In this document: piece after piece, positions 45,899 to 54,488 of the stretch
Position numbering within the stretch: position 1 is the stretch's first letter
Layout: each line of letters begins with the position of its first letter
From: Salinicoccus sediminis
Lineage (GTDB): Bacteria > Bacillota > Bacilli > Staphylococcales > Salinicoccaceae
DNA length: 64,000 nt
Assembly (NCBI RefSeq): GCF_000986795.1
Contig: NZ_LAYZ01000001.1
Location: 372,001-436,000, forward strand
Direction: 5' to 3'
Position numbers and translations under genes: made by a program
The notes under the pieces: model-generated
Told to the model about the DNA's origin: nothing
What the model saw: only the letters and a program-made list of their open reading frames with translations
The model's database searches: none

Positions 45899-47143
45899 CT
45901 ATATTTTATTCAGTTTTTCCGCTAATTTATATACCGGCTTGTTGAATACTTTGTAGAACGTCCCGGGCAGTTCTTCAATGAAGGTATTATAGCCCTTCTT
46001 GAATTTGTAGACACCGTAGTCTTTGGAGTTTTCGGTGAAGTCACCTGTAAGCCCGAAGAAATTGAACCTCGGCAGCCCCAGCTCCTTCGCTTTTTTGATC
46101 ATTTCCCATGTCGTGAAGTTCGTACCCATGAACATCGAATGCTCGGGGTAGCTGCCGCTGAAGAGATATACCATCTCATGGTTGTTATAGTAGTACATCG
46201 CCGCCGACAGTTCGATGGTATTGCCACATTCCTTCTGCACCTCTTCTATTTTGGCGATTCTTTTCTGTTTATTCGCCACCAGGTCTTTCGTCTCGTTCAG
46301 ACGCCCCTTCATGCGCTTCGTCCCCTGCCCGCTTTCGAGTTTTTTCTCCATATCGGACTTCTCCGTCTCCAGGGAGGAGAGTTCTCCATTCAGCCGCTCA
46401 AGGTATTTGTCCACTTCGATATAGCTCAGTGTGAGATAGGTCCTGTCCTTCAGCGTTTTGAGCAGACTCTTGATCTTTCTGCCGCTTACCGGATCGAATC
46501 CGATGCGTTCTTCTGTATCCTTATAGATTTCTACGAACTTGTCATATTCATCTTCATCCAGATACCTGAGTTTCAGGTCCATCTGTTCCACTGCACGGGT
46601 GTTGTACCGCGTTTTGGCATCCATGTTTCTGATCAGCCCATCTTCACTTTCTGTGATGTCAAGAATCGCCTGGTGCCTGAGGAGTTCTTCAGTGACAAGC
46701 TGTTTCGTGAATCCCTGGTGTGTGTAGCCAAGTTCTGTATAGATGTCCACGATTTGAGGATTATTCTTTTCACTGTCGATGACTTCACCTTCGCCATTTC
46801 TTATTCTATATATATGATACGGTGAATGGATAAGTTTCAGGGCATGGTTCCTCTTCACATAATCATCAATTTCGCCGAGGAAGAACGCCAGACGCTCGTT
46901 CGTGAAATTTTTGATGAGCGGTCCCGTGTGGGAAGTGAACAATCTGTATCTCCTGAGTACGGGAGTCGCACTCAGCATGGATACGCCCACCAGCTCTTCA
47001 TCGTCATATAACCCGAGCAGGTGCACTTCCTGTATCCCGGATATATAGTCATAGTAAAGTGCGTCATGCAGGTAATGGGAGTAACCATTATAGTCTTCCA
47101 TGAATGCCTTGAAAGTACTCTCCTGGATTGGTGATGTTTGCAT
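45899..47143 (-). CDS. Third Fem-type peptidyltransferase (FmhA-like)
   Basis: FemABX-family aminoacyltransferase of 414 residues, built of two GNAT-like domains and a helical coiled-coil arm (about 240-300, rich in Glu/Lys: LERLNGELSSLETEKSDMEKKL region). C-terminal signature FNFFGLTGDFTENSKDYGVYKFKKGYN. Family members add amino acids from aminoacyl-tRNA to the lysine side chain of lipid II. Its N-terminus differs from FemA and FemB. It follows femB after 24 bases; the spacing of its ribosome binding site (GAAGGG, 12 bases) is loose. Which residue it adds is unknown. Confidence 0.85.
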   Translation of the reverse strand: MQTSPIQESTFKAFMEDYNGYSHYLHDALYYDYISGIQEVHLLGLYDDEELVGVSMLSATPVLRRYRLFTSHTGPLIKNFTNERLAFFLGEIDDYVKRNHALKLIHSPYHIYRIRNGEGEVIDSEKNNPQIVDIYTELGYTHQGFTKQLVTEELLRHQAILDITESEDGLIRNMDAKTRYNTRAVEQMDLKLRYLDEDEYDKFVEIYKDTEERIGFDPVSGRKIKSLLKTLKDRTYLTLSYIEVDKYLERLNGELSSLETEKSDMEKKLESGQGTKRMKGRLNETKDLVANKQKRIAKIEEVQKECGNTIELSAAMYYYNNHEMVYLFSGSYPEHSMFMGTNFTTWEMIKKAKELGLPRFNFFGLTGDFTENSKDYGVYKFKKGYNTFIEELPGTFYKVFNKPVYKLAEKLNKI

Positions 47144-47167
47144 GTTTACGACAAACCCTTCCTGATT

Positions 47168-48430
47168 TTACTTTTTCATCTGCTGCAGTTTGCTTTTCAC
47201 CTTGTAGATGTTGTACTGCACCGGGCTGATCACTTTTACGAAGTCCCCGACAAGCTCTTCGATTTCAGCATTGAAGCCCCGTTTGAAACGGTAGACTCCG
47301 TAATCTTCACCGTCTTCCGAGAAATCACCGCTGACGCCGTAGAAGTTGTATCTGTCTATCCCTTTTTCCATGCAGTATTTCATCATTTCATAATGCATCA
47401 TGTAAGGACCGACGAATTGGGCGAACTCGGACGAACTCGCTCCGGAATTGTAGACCATTTCATAAGGCGTTTCAAAATAGATGCCGGCGGCGAGATTGAT
47501 GACACTGCCTTCCTGTTCTTTTATATCGTTGGCTGTCCGCCAGTCGGCCTCCAGCTTTTCAATCTGCTTTTCAGCCTCGGCAATCTTGTTCAGTGTCTTG
47601 TCATTCTTATTTTCCTTCTCCACCATCTGGCTGTGCTTTTTCCGCACGTCATCCAGCTGGTCCTTCAGGTTGCCCACATATTCATACAGGTCAAGATAGG
47701 CAAGCGGAATGAGGACTTTGTCCCCGTATGTTTTCTTGAAGTTGGTAAAGTACTCTTTTGGATTGGGATGTGTAAAGAACCCCTGCCGTTCACTCGTATC
47801 TTTATAGAGATCCATGAAAATACCTATTTCGTCCACATCGAGGAAGCGGACTCTGACTCCGAACTTCTGCGCTTTTTTTATATTGCGTTTCCTCTGTGAA
47901 TCGAATGATTTCACCAGGGATTTCTCATCAAATCCGCCGAGATCCAGCACGCTCATCCAGCGCGCCTGCGAAGTCCTTGAATACCCGCGGGTGAATCCCT
48001 GATGCACGTATCCTTCGTCTTCCATGATCTTTATGAGAGTATCCTGCGTTTCATAATCTTCTTTTTCGTTTACATCCTTGTCATACTTTTTGTAGATCCA
48101 GTTCGGATCCAGCTTGACGTAAAGGCCGTTATTCGCCTTAAGATATTTCGAAAGCTCCTGCAGATAGAATCTGACAAGACCGTGATTATGATAGTCGAGG
48201 ACCGGGCCGCGGTTGGAATAGTAGAATTTTTTCCCCACGCCGGTTTTTTTGAGTGTGAAAAGACACGCTGCCACAACTTCCCCGTCCCTGTCCTTTACAC
48301 CGAGAAGACGGACTTCCTGTCCATCCTGCTCCCTGTTCGCCTTATTTTCGATCATCTGGAAAAAGGCGGCTTCCTCCCCTTTTTCAATATATTTCTGGTA
48401 TTCCTCTTCAGTAAGTTCCGTAAACTTCAT
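47168..48430 (-). CDS. femB: FemB, interpeptide bridge aminoacyltransferase
   Basis: 420-residue FemABX protein beginning MKFTELTEEEYQKYIE. Close to S. aureus FemB in GPVLDY, LYVKLDPNWIYKKYDKD, FDSQRKRNIKKAQKFGVRVRFL, the coiled-coil arm and YNFYGVSGDFSEDGEDYGVYRFKRGF. In S. aureus FemB adds glycines 4 and 5 of the pentaglycine bridge. The start at ATG 48430 (GGATAAAG upstream) is chosen over far upstream codons that overlap femA. It lies ten bases after femA. Confidence 0.93.
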   Translation of the reverse strand: MKFTELTEEEYQKYIEKGEEAAFFQMIENKANREQDGQEVRLLGVKDRDGEVVAACLFTLKKTGVGKKFYYSNRGPVLDYHNHGLVRFYLQELSKYLKANNGLYVKLDPNWIYKKYDKDVNEKEDYETQDTLIKIMEDEGYVHQGFTRGYSRTSQARWMSVLDLGGFDEKSLVKSFDSQRKRNIKKAQKFGVRVRFLDVDEIGIFMDLYKDTSERQGFFTHPNPKEYFTNFKKTYGDKVLIPLAYLDLYEYVGNLKDQLDDVRKKHSQMVEKENKNDKTLNKIAEAEKQIEKLEADWRTANDIKEQEGSVINLAAGIYFETPYEMVYNSGASSSEFAQFVGPYMMHYEMMKYCMEKGIDRYNFYGVSGDFSEDGEDYGVYRFKRGFNAEIEELVGDFVKVISPVQYNIYKVKSKLQQMKK

Positions 48431-48440
48431 TCTCTTTATC

Positions 48441-49700
48441 CTACCTTCCTGTGAAAGTGCGCAGTTTTGCAAAGCCTTTATATGCAGCATATGCCGGACC
48501 GTTGACCGGTTTGATGAAATCCCCGATATATTCAAGCACTTTGGCATTGAACCCTTTTTTAAACTGTATTACGCCGTAATCTTCCGCTTCCGGGGTGAAT
48601 TCACCGCTGATGCCGTAGAAGTTGTATACATCAATATCATTTTCAAGCGCATAGTTGATCATATGCCACTGGATCAGGTAGCTCCCTGCAAAGTGTCTGA
48701 ACTCGTTGGCGCTGCCGCCGGCGAGATAGACCACTTCGTGCGGTGTTATGAAGTAATAGGAGCTCGCCACCGGCAGTTCCCTGCCGTGTTTTTGGAGAAG
48801 CGCTTCGCCTTCGGCAAGCTTCTCCTCGATGTTTCCCAGCTGTTCAGCGAGGTTTATAATCTTGTTCTCCGCCTTCTTGTTGGCCGGATCCTTCTCCAGG
48901 GTCTTTTTGGCCTTATCGATATTTTTGGCCAGCTGATCGCGGTCTTTTTGTGTCGATTCATTATATTCCTCAAGGTCCACATAGACGAGCGGGATCAGCA
49001 CGTTATCCCCGAAATGCTTTTTGCGGCTGATGTAGTATTCATCATCCCGGTCCATGAATGCCTTCATCTCGGAAGTGTCCTTCATGAACTTCCTGAATAC
49101 ATCGATTTCGTCAAGTTCCAGATAGCGCAGATGAAGACCGTTCTTTTGCGCCTTTTTGATGTTCCGCTTCCGCAGGCTGTCCATATCGTCAAGCAGCATT
49201 TTCGGGTCCTTGCCAGCGAGATCCAGTACGGAATGCCATCTGATCTGGACCACCGGATCGAAACCTTTAGTGAAACCTGTATGGCTCCATCCAAGCGCCT
49301 TGAAATAATCGAATATATAGCGGTTCCCCATATCTTTGGTGATCTCTCCGTCGTGGGTGCGTTCTTTGATGACTTCATAAGGGTCCACTCTTGCATACAT
49401 CACTTTTTTAGGTTTTAGAAACTCTGTCAGACCTTCGAAAAATGCGTCAAAAACACGTTTGTCACTGTAATCCATTACAGGCCCGCGGTTCGTGTAGGCG
49501 TATTTGAACACTTTCATCACAGGAGTCAGCGTCACAAGGCTCGCCGCCTTTATTTCTCCGCCATCCTTGACTCCAACCAGGTATGTTTCCACTCCTGCAT
49601 CCTTTTTCAGATTATAGTTGTTCACTGTCTGGGTGAAGTGGCTGAAATGAGCCCGTGTAAACTGCTCGAATTCCTGTGTCGTTAACTCTGTAAATTGCAT
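48441..49700 (-). CDS. femA: FemA, interpeptide bridge aminoacyltransferase
   Basis: 419-residue FemABX protein, first of the trio. Matches S. aureus FemA in SHFTQTVNNYNLK, VMKVFKYAYTNRGPVMDY, GFDPVVQIRWHSVLDL, FMKDTSEMKAF, the long helical arm (about 245-305) and EYIGDFIKPVNGPAYAAY. In S. aureus FemA adds glycines 2 and 3. The bridge in this organism may differ, given the third paralogue. Confidence 0.94.
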   Translation of the reverse strand: MQFTELTTQEFEQFTRAHFSHFTQTVNNYNLKKDAGVETYLVGVKDGGEIKAASLVTLTPVMKVFKYAYTNRGPVMDYSDKRVFDAFFEGLTEFLKPKKVMYARVDPYEVIKERTHDGEITKDMGNRYIFDYFKALGWSHTGFTKGFDPVVQIRWHSVLDLAGKDPKMLLDDMDSLRKRNIKKAQKNGLHLRYLELDEIDVFRKFMKDTSEMKAFMDRDDEYYISRKKHFGDNVLIPLVYVDLEEYNESTQKDRDQLAKNIDKAKKTLEKDPANKKAENKIINLAEQLGNIEEKLAEGEALLQKHGRELPVASSYYFITPHEVVYLAGGSANEFRHFAGSYLIQWHMINYALENDIDVYNFYGISGEFTPEAEDYGVIQFKKGFNAKVLEYIGDFIKPVNGPAYAAYKGFAKLRTFTGR

Positions 49701-49789
49701 AATGGCACTCCTGTCACCTAATTTTGATACCTAGATTATATTATCAGATTTGTACTGCCTTCTCCATCATTTCCCTGACGGTTTCATTA

Positions 49790-49815
49790 AAAATTCGCTT
49801 ATTTTGACGAATTTT
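49790..49815. promoter_or_regulatory. Operator 1 upstream of the SatD-like gene
   Basis: AAAATTCG and CGAATTTT form an inverted repeat around a 10-base spacer. It carries the same ATTCGCTTATT unit as operator 2, 28 bp away. Confidence 0.6.
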
Positions 49816-49819
49816 AAAT

Positions 49820-49851
49820 AATTCGCTTATTCAGGCGAATTTATGTATAAT
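49820..49851 (+). promoter_or_regulatory. Operator 2 and -10 box of the SatD-like gene
   Basis: AATTCGC and GCGAATT are a perfect inverted repeat with an 8-base spacer (49820-49841), directly followed by TATAAT at 49846-49851. A protein bound here would block RNA polymerase. Confidence 0.65.
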
Positions 49852-49897
49852 CTGACTTACAGTCGTCTGTATTATAACATTAAGGAGGTTTTTACAC

Positions 49898-50554
49898 ATG
49901 ATTTCATCTCTGATCATGGACATTTCCGGCAGTTCCGGAGCTGATAAGGAAGTTTTCGATGACCTGAAGACGCTGGAATCCGACATAAGGACGTGGGTTC
50001 TGGGTGATGAATTTTCCCATGTCGACTACCGCATGGGAGACGAACTTTTTGTATTGTCCTCCATCCCCCACAATACCCTTTTCATCTCAATTTATGCCAA
50101 GCTGCTGTGGCCCCACAATGATTTTCCACTCAAATGCAGTTTTCACACAGCAGATGTGGAACCGCCGGCGGGAGACCCCGAACAATGGAGCCACCAGTCG
50201 ATCAAGGATACGCGGGAGGCGCTCGGGAAGATCAAGAAATCGGCAATCCAGGACTTCGCCTCCCCGGGTCTGCCGGACAGGATAGCCATCCCGCTCATGT
50301 ACTTGACGGATATCATCAATAATATGACACCGCTCCAGCGCGAAGTCGCTCTGCTGAAACTCTCCGGCAGGCGCCAGACGGATATTGCGCGCATCCTTGA
50401 TAAGAACGAATCGACAGTCTCCGCTCACTACAGCAAATCGCGCGGCCGGCAGTTCGGCATCATCACCGCCTTCCTTTCCGATTATTACGGCACATCCGGC
50501 GGAGCGCTGCACGGCCGTTTCGGGGAGACGGTCGAAGGGAGATTCAGATCATGA
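49898..50554 (+). CDS. SatD-like protein with C-terminal HTH
   Basis: 218 residues. The N-terminal part (MISSLIMDISGSSGADKEVF, VDYRMGDELFVLSS, AKLLWPHNDFP) resembles the SatD family, named from a streptococcal acid-tolerance operon and without a known reaction. The C-terminal part (about 140-190: MTPLQREVALLKLSGRRQTDIARIL, NESTVSAHYSKS) is a sigma-70 region 4-like helix-turn-helix. A DNA-binding domain plus twin operators just upstream suggest self-regulation (inference). AAGGAGG precedes the ATG. It overlaps the membrane-protein gene by ATGA. Confidence 0.75.
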   Translation: MISSLIMDISGSSGADKEVFDDLKTLESDIRTWVLGDEFSHVDYRMGDELFVLSSIPHNTLFISIYAKLLWPHNDFPLKCSFHTADVEPPAGDPEQWSHQSIKDTREALGKIKKSAIQDFASPGLPDRIAIPLMYLTDIINNMTPLQREVALLKLSGRRQTDIARILDKNESTVSAHYSKSRGRQFGIITAFLSDYYGTSGGALHGRFGETVEGRFRS

Positions 50555-50895
50555 AAACACTGCTCATCACACTTTCAGTCCTGCTTTATCTTGCAAGCGG
50601 ATGGCTCATCAAGCAACTGCTCAGCCTGCTCTCGGGCATAAAGTATCAGAAGACCGATAATATCGGCATGACTATCGGATACAGCGAGAGACTGCTCGCG
50701 GTCATATTCGTCGTCTTCAATCAATACACCGCTCTTGCACTCATCATTGCAGCCAAGTCCATATTGAGGTTCCCTTCCGGCAAGGAGGAGAACAGGGTGC
50801 ATAAGGAAAGTGAATACGTACTGGTCGGCACGATGCTGTCGCTGGTCTTCGGCATTTTGAACGGACTCCTTGTGCTTTATGCCATCAATTATTAG
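50551..50895 (+). CDS. Small membrane protein, DUF3307 C-terminus-like
   Basis: 114 residues with three hydrophobic segments (about 3-28, 48-68 and 88-112). IGYSERLLAVIFVVFNQYTALALIIAAKSILRF and EYVLVGTMLSLVFGIL resemble the C-terminal half of DUF3307 membrane proteins, which often accompany SatD; the DUF3307 N-terminal half is missing. Translationally coupled to the SatD-like gene by ATGA. A two-component sensing unit, membrane protein plus cytoplasmic DNA-binding partner, is plausible but unproven. Confidence 0.65.
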   Translation: MKTLLITLSVLLYLASGWLIKQLLSLLSGIKYQKTDNIGMTIGYSERLLAVIFVVFNQYTALALIIAAKSILRFPSGKEENRVHKESEYVLVGTMLSLVFGILNGLLVLYAINY

Positions 50896-50919
50896 AAGCG
50901 GCCTGCACCGCTTCTTTTT

Positions 50920-52182
50920 TTACCGTTTGTGGCCGGCGATGAGTCCGTCGCGGAGTTTGAGTGTGGAGGCTTCCGTACAGCTGAGCGCCCGCATCACACT
51001 CAGCTGCCCGTATCTCACTTTCAAGTCATCCACCGTCTTCATGAGCGATTCCTGCCGCCTCAGTGCACCGACATCTTCAAACAGGGACATCTGGCTGACG
51101 CTGTCCGGAATGAAATTTGTAAGCGTCACACTGATGGTCCGGTACAGTGCACGGGGGTCTGCGATACTTTTCAATATATTCCATATCCCCTTCATCACAC
51201 GGTTGCTGTTGTTCGTCCCTGCGGGAATCGTGAACTGCTTCCTGTATATGTACCCATCCTTCGTACCGGCGGCGATCTGCACGGTTTTTGCAAGCCTTCC
51301 GGACAGCCTGAGCCGATGGGTCACTTCATCCACCTGTTCCAGCACGACGACATATATCTCCCTGAATCCGTAATCCCGCATCAGGATCTGGCTTTTGCAG
51401 ATGGACGGCGAGTGCACCGTATGCTTCTCCCGTATTCTGCTGGAATCGATGCCGTTTGCATGCAGATGCCAGTCGACACCGATGATGCCGAAGTCCCGCT
51501 TCAAATACACCGGGGAGTACCGTGCCAGATCGCCTATTTTGAATATACCCCGTTCATTGAGCTTCACTTCACTCCGCCGGCTGATCCCCCAGAAATCCCG
51601 CAGGGGTTTGATCGGCCAGAGTTTGTCGGGCACATCGTGATAACGCCATTCTGCAATGCCGGCCTCCGTCTTTTTGGCTTCGATGTCCAGGGACAGCTTG
51701 CTGAGCAGGAGGTTGTCTCCGATGCCCACAGCGCATTCTATCGCAGTCTCATCGTATATTTCATTTTTGAGTTTTATGGCCAGCGCCTCCGGCGTACCGG
51801 CAAAAAGGTGCCAGCTTTCCGTGACATCCATGAAAAATTCGTCCACGGAGTACTGATGGAAATCTTCCGGTGCCACGTACTTCAGGGCGATTTCTGTAAT
51901 CTTTGCCGAATAGTCCAGGTAGGTCTTCATCGAAGGGTTGATGATATAGATGTCTTTTCTCTGCGGTATTTCAAACAGCCGGGATCCCGTTTTGATGCCG
52001 AGCTTTTTGAGTTCCGCAGTTGCAGCGAGCACAACCGCACCAAGGCTCTTCGTATCCGCGACCACCGCAAGTTTTGTGGTCTTTGGGTCCAGCCCCTTTA
52101 AAATGCACGATACACTCGCAAAGAAACTTTTCTGGTCGACACAGAATATATGCCTTTTGGGGCAGATATTATAGTTATACAT
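50920..52182 (-). CDS. Y-family DNA polymerase (UvrX/UmuC-like)
   Basis: Translesion polymerase of 420 residues. Catalytic motifs FCVDQKSFFASVSCI and YSVDEFFMDVT (acidic triad), a helix-hairpin-helix region near LRDFWGISRRSEVKLNERGI, the little-finger domain, and a beta-clamp-binding motif QMSLFED (about 360). It is of the UvrX/ImpB type rather than DinB. GGAGGATC precedes the ATG. A LexA site overlaps its promoter, so it is a DNA-damage gene. Convergent with the SatD-like operon, ending about 25 bases from it. Confidence 0.92.
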   Translation of the reverse strand: MYNYNICPKRHIFCVDQKSFFASVSCILKGLDPKTTKLAVVADTKSLGAVVLAATAELKKLGIKTGSRLFEIPQRKDIYIINPSMKTYLDYSAKITEIALKYVAPEDFHQYSVDEFFMDVTESWHLFAGTPEALAIKLKNEIYDETAIECAVGIGDNLLLSKLSLDIEAKKTEAGIAEWRYHDVPDKLWPIKPLRDFWGISRRSEVKLNERGIFKIGDLARYSPVYLKRDFGIIGVDWHLHANGIDSSRIREKHTVHSPSICKSQILMRDYGFREIYVVVLEQVDEVTHRLRLSGRLAKTVQIAAGTKDGYIYRKQFTIPAGTNNSNRVMKGIWNILKSIADPRALYRTISVTLTNFIPDSVSQMSLFEDVGALRRQESLMKTVDDLKVRYGQLSVMRALSCTEASTLKLRDGLIAGHKR

Positions 52183-52200
52183 GACGGATCCTCCTTATAG

Positions 52201-52214
52201 GGAACATACGTTCT
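52201..52214 (-). promoter_or_regulatory. LexA (SOS) box of the Y-family polymerase
   Basis: GGAACATACGTTCT matches the Gram-positive LexA site CGAACRNRYGTTYG at 12 of 14 positions, with both GAAC/GTTC arms intact. It lies 19 bp before the start codon. Confidence 0.85.
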
Positions 52215-52332
52215 TATTAACATAATATCACACCTGGCCGCCTCCCAAACAAAATAATCCCTCGAGGTATTGTTTTATCCTGTGATGCAGAAAAGATGAA
52301 CCGGAAATCCAAAAATAAAAATTCCAGGTATT

Positions 52333-52361
52333 AAAAAAGGATGGCGGCCGCCATCCTTTTT
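52333..52361 (-). terminator. Terminator of the LCP-family gene
   Basis: AAAAAGGATGGC and GCCATCCTTTTT form a symmetric hairpin with loop GGCC. It ends the msrR-like gene on the minus strand. Confidence 0.88.
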
Positions 52362-52367
52362 CATGCG

Positions 52368-53336
52368 TTATTGTTCTTCCGGTTTTCCTTCAAGGAAGTC
52401 ATGCAGTTCCTGATTGTTTGCTTCAAAGTCCAGATCGATGACATTGCCCGCATGCGGTGTATCCATGAACTGATAAGTGTCCTCCATAGGCAGTGTAAGC
52501 GTATCGATATTCTTGTCGCCCCTGACGAGGAACGAGGCCATCATGCGATACATTTCACCATCCGACATGCTGGTGTTGACGTGTCCCATTCCTGTGCCGG
52601 CAATCTTCGGCAGCTTGAAGATGTTGCCGATGGATACCGCCTCACTCTTCACCGCATCGATCACCTGCTGCTGACGCCTGACGCGTCCGAAGTCCCCTTC
52701 GGCATCATGACGGAACCTGGCGTAGGCAAGAAGATCACTGCCCCCCAGACGCTGTGGCCCTTTCTCCAGTTCAGTATCGATTTTTGCCGACATATCCTTT
52801 TCGACATCTATCGGGATACCATCTTTGTTGATGACATCCACTACGGATTCGAAGGCTGCATAATCAACGACTGCATATTCTTCGACCTCGATGTCGAAAT
52901 TCTGGCTGATCGTCTGCCTGAGCAGTTCCACACCGCCGAGGGAATAGACGGAATTGATCTTGTAGCTCTGATAGCCGGGGATATCCACGTAGATGTCACG
53001 CATCAGTGAAACCAGCTTCATATCCTTCTGCATATAGTCGTACTGCGCAATCATGATTACATCCGTGCGTTGTGAACCATCCACTTCCCTGTCCGCCCCG
53101 AGAAGCAGTATATTCTTCTTGCCGTCTTTGTCGTCCACTCCGTTGAACTCATGTGCCCTTTGTTCCACGCCGTTTCCTTTCGCGATATCAAGTCCTGATT
53201 GATAGGAGAAATATATATATAAAGCACCTCCTGCAAGCAGCAGGAGTATTATAAGGGGAATCAGTCCCCGCTTGCGCAGCCTTTTCTTCTTCACTGTGTG
53301 CGCCGCCCTCTCAGAGCGGCTGTATTCGTTATCCAT
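52368..53336 (-). CDS. msrR: LytR-CpsA-Psr family wall-polymer ligase (MsrR-like)
   Basis: 322 residues. Short Lys/Arg-rich cytoplasmic N-terminus, one membrane segment (about 25-47), and an extracellular LCP domain with KNILLLGADREVDGSQRTDVIMI, LVSLMRDIYVDIPGY, KINSVYSLGG and RFRHDAEGDFGRVRRQQQVI (the pyrophosphate-binding arginines). LCP enzymes attach teichoic acid or other polymers to peptidoglycan. Position close to femAB resembles S. aureus msrR. ATG 53336 is chosen because AGGAG lies seven bases upstream. Confidence 0.9.
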   Translation of the reverse strand: MDNEYSRSERAAHTVKKKRLRKRGLIPLIILLLLAGGALYIYFSYQSGLDIAKGNGVEQRAHEFNGVDDKDGKKNILLLGADREVDGSQRTDVIMIAQYDYMQKDMKLVSLMRDIYVDIPGYQSYKINSVYSLGGVELLRQTISQNFDIEVEEYAVVDYAAFESVVDVINKDGIPIDVEKDMSAKIDTELEKGPQRLGGSDLLAYARFRHDAEGDFGRVRRQQQVIDAVKSEAVSIGNIFKLPKIAGTGMGHVNTSMSDGEMYRMMASFLVRGDKNIDTLTLPMEDTYQFMDTPHAGNVIDLDFEANNQELHDFLEGKPEEQ

Positions 53337-53495
53337 TATCATGCTCCTGAAAATAATCTACTGAATCAGTTTACCTGTTTTGAAACAATTAATAAAGGAA
53401 TATCATGGGCGGGGCACGTACAGACCATGATATTGATTGAGCCGGCATCCGACATTATAGTAATATGAATTGAAGGCAAAAGGAGTGAGGATACC

Positions 53496-54449
53496 ATGAT
53501 ACGGAAAATGCTGCCGTTGATCATAATTTTATTGTTGGTGCTGCCCGCGGGCGCAAAAGCCGCTTCGGAATGGAGTCAGGCGGTTACCGTCTACGGCGCA
53601 GGGCTCGAAGACAACCGGGAGCTGCTCGATGCGACGGGTGGAATACTTGGCGCCACTGAAGAAGACAAGGTGGAATACGTCAGAAGCGGGGATGTTGAAA
53701 AGTATCTCGGCGTGACATACGACGATTCCGTCCTCAAATCCAGCATACGCATCCTTCAGAAGGATGCCGGAGCAGGGCTTGACATTACTGTCGATGAAAG
53801 CATGGGACAGATTACGGAAATAACAGAAGAAACATACAAAAATGCACTGCTGACCTCCGGCATCACCGATGCGGAAGTGGTCATCGGGGCAGCTGAGGAT
53901 GTCACCGGCGAAAGTGCACTGGCCGGCATATACAAAGCCTATGAGACACAGGGTGAAGAAATAGACCCTGAACGTGCACAGAATGCACAGGATGAACTGG
54001 AGACCATATCGGACATCACCGCAGAGAACAGCGGTATGGAAGGATTCTCCCAGGAACAGCTGAACAAGATGATCACCGAGATCAAAATCCAGGTCATCGA
54101 AGCCGGAGGAGACCTCTCCGAAGGTGAGATCAGGAACATCGTCGGTGAGGAACTCGAGGCAAACGGCCTGAACGGCATACTGAGCCAGGAACAGATTGAA
54201 CGGATTGTTGTCATCATCATGAACATACAGGATTCCGGGCTGTTTGAGAGCGAAGAGGCACAGCGCCTCCTTGACAGTTCCAGAAACCTGATTGATGAAA
54301 TCACTTCAAGTGAGGGATTCCAGGATGCCAAAGATACTGCGCAGGAACTGGGCAGAGACATACAGGAATCCGGCGCATGGGAATCATTCAAAGATGCGGC
54401 TTCCGACTTCTTCAGGAAAGTGGCGGATTTCTTCAGATCGTTGTTCTGA
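53496..54449 (+). CDS. Exported DUF1002 protein (YpuA-like)
   Basis: 317 residues with a clear signal peptide (MIRKMLPLIIILLLVLPAGAKA) probably cleaved after AKA. The domain at about 25-185 fits DUF1002 (VTVYGAGLEDNRELLDATGG, TYKNALLTSGITDAEVVI). The rest is acidic and helical, ending in an aromatic-rich AWESFKDAASDFFRKVADFF amphipathic segment that may contact the membrane. Function unknown. GGAGTGAGG precedes the ATG. Confidence 0.75.
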   Translation: MIRKMLPLIIILLLVLPAGAKAASEWSQAVTVYGAGLEDNRELLDATGGILGATEEDKVEYVRSGDVEKYLGVTYDDSVLKSSIRILQKDAGAGLDITVDESMGQITEITEETYKNALLTSGITDAEVVIGAAEDVTGESALAGIYKAYETQGEEIDPERAQNAQDELETISDITAENSGMEGFSQEQLNKMITEIKIQVIEAGGDLSEGEIRNIVGEELEANGLNGILSQEQIERIVVIIMNIQDSGLFESEEAQRLLDSSRNLIDEITSSEGFQDAKDTAQELGRDIQESGAWESFKDAASDFFRKVADFFRSLF

Positions 54450-54456
54450 TCCAATC

Positions 54457-54487
54457 AAAAAAAAGCGGACATGGTGTCCGCTTTTTT
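54457..54487. terminator. Bidirectional terminator between the DUF1002 and alsT genes
   Basis: AAAAAAAAGCGGACA and TGTCCGCTTTTTT with a three-base loop. Confidence 0.9.
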
Positions 54488-54488
54488 G

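Noticed and set aside
48249-49418. Plus-strand frame of about 389 codons opposite femA/femB
   Set aside because: Crosses two real genes in antisense; composition is that of a complementary-strand artefact.
50929-52101. Plus-strand frame of about 390 codons opposite the Y-family polymerase
   Set aside because: Fully antisense to a gene with clear catalytic motifs; no start signal and no recognisable domain.
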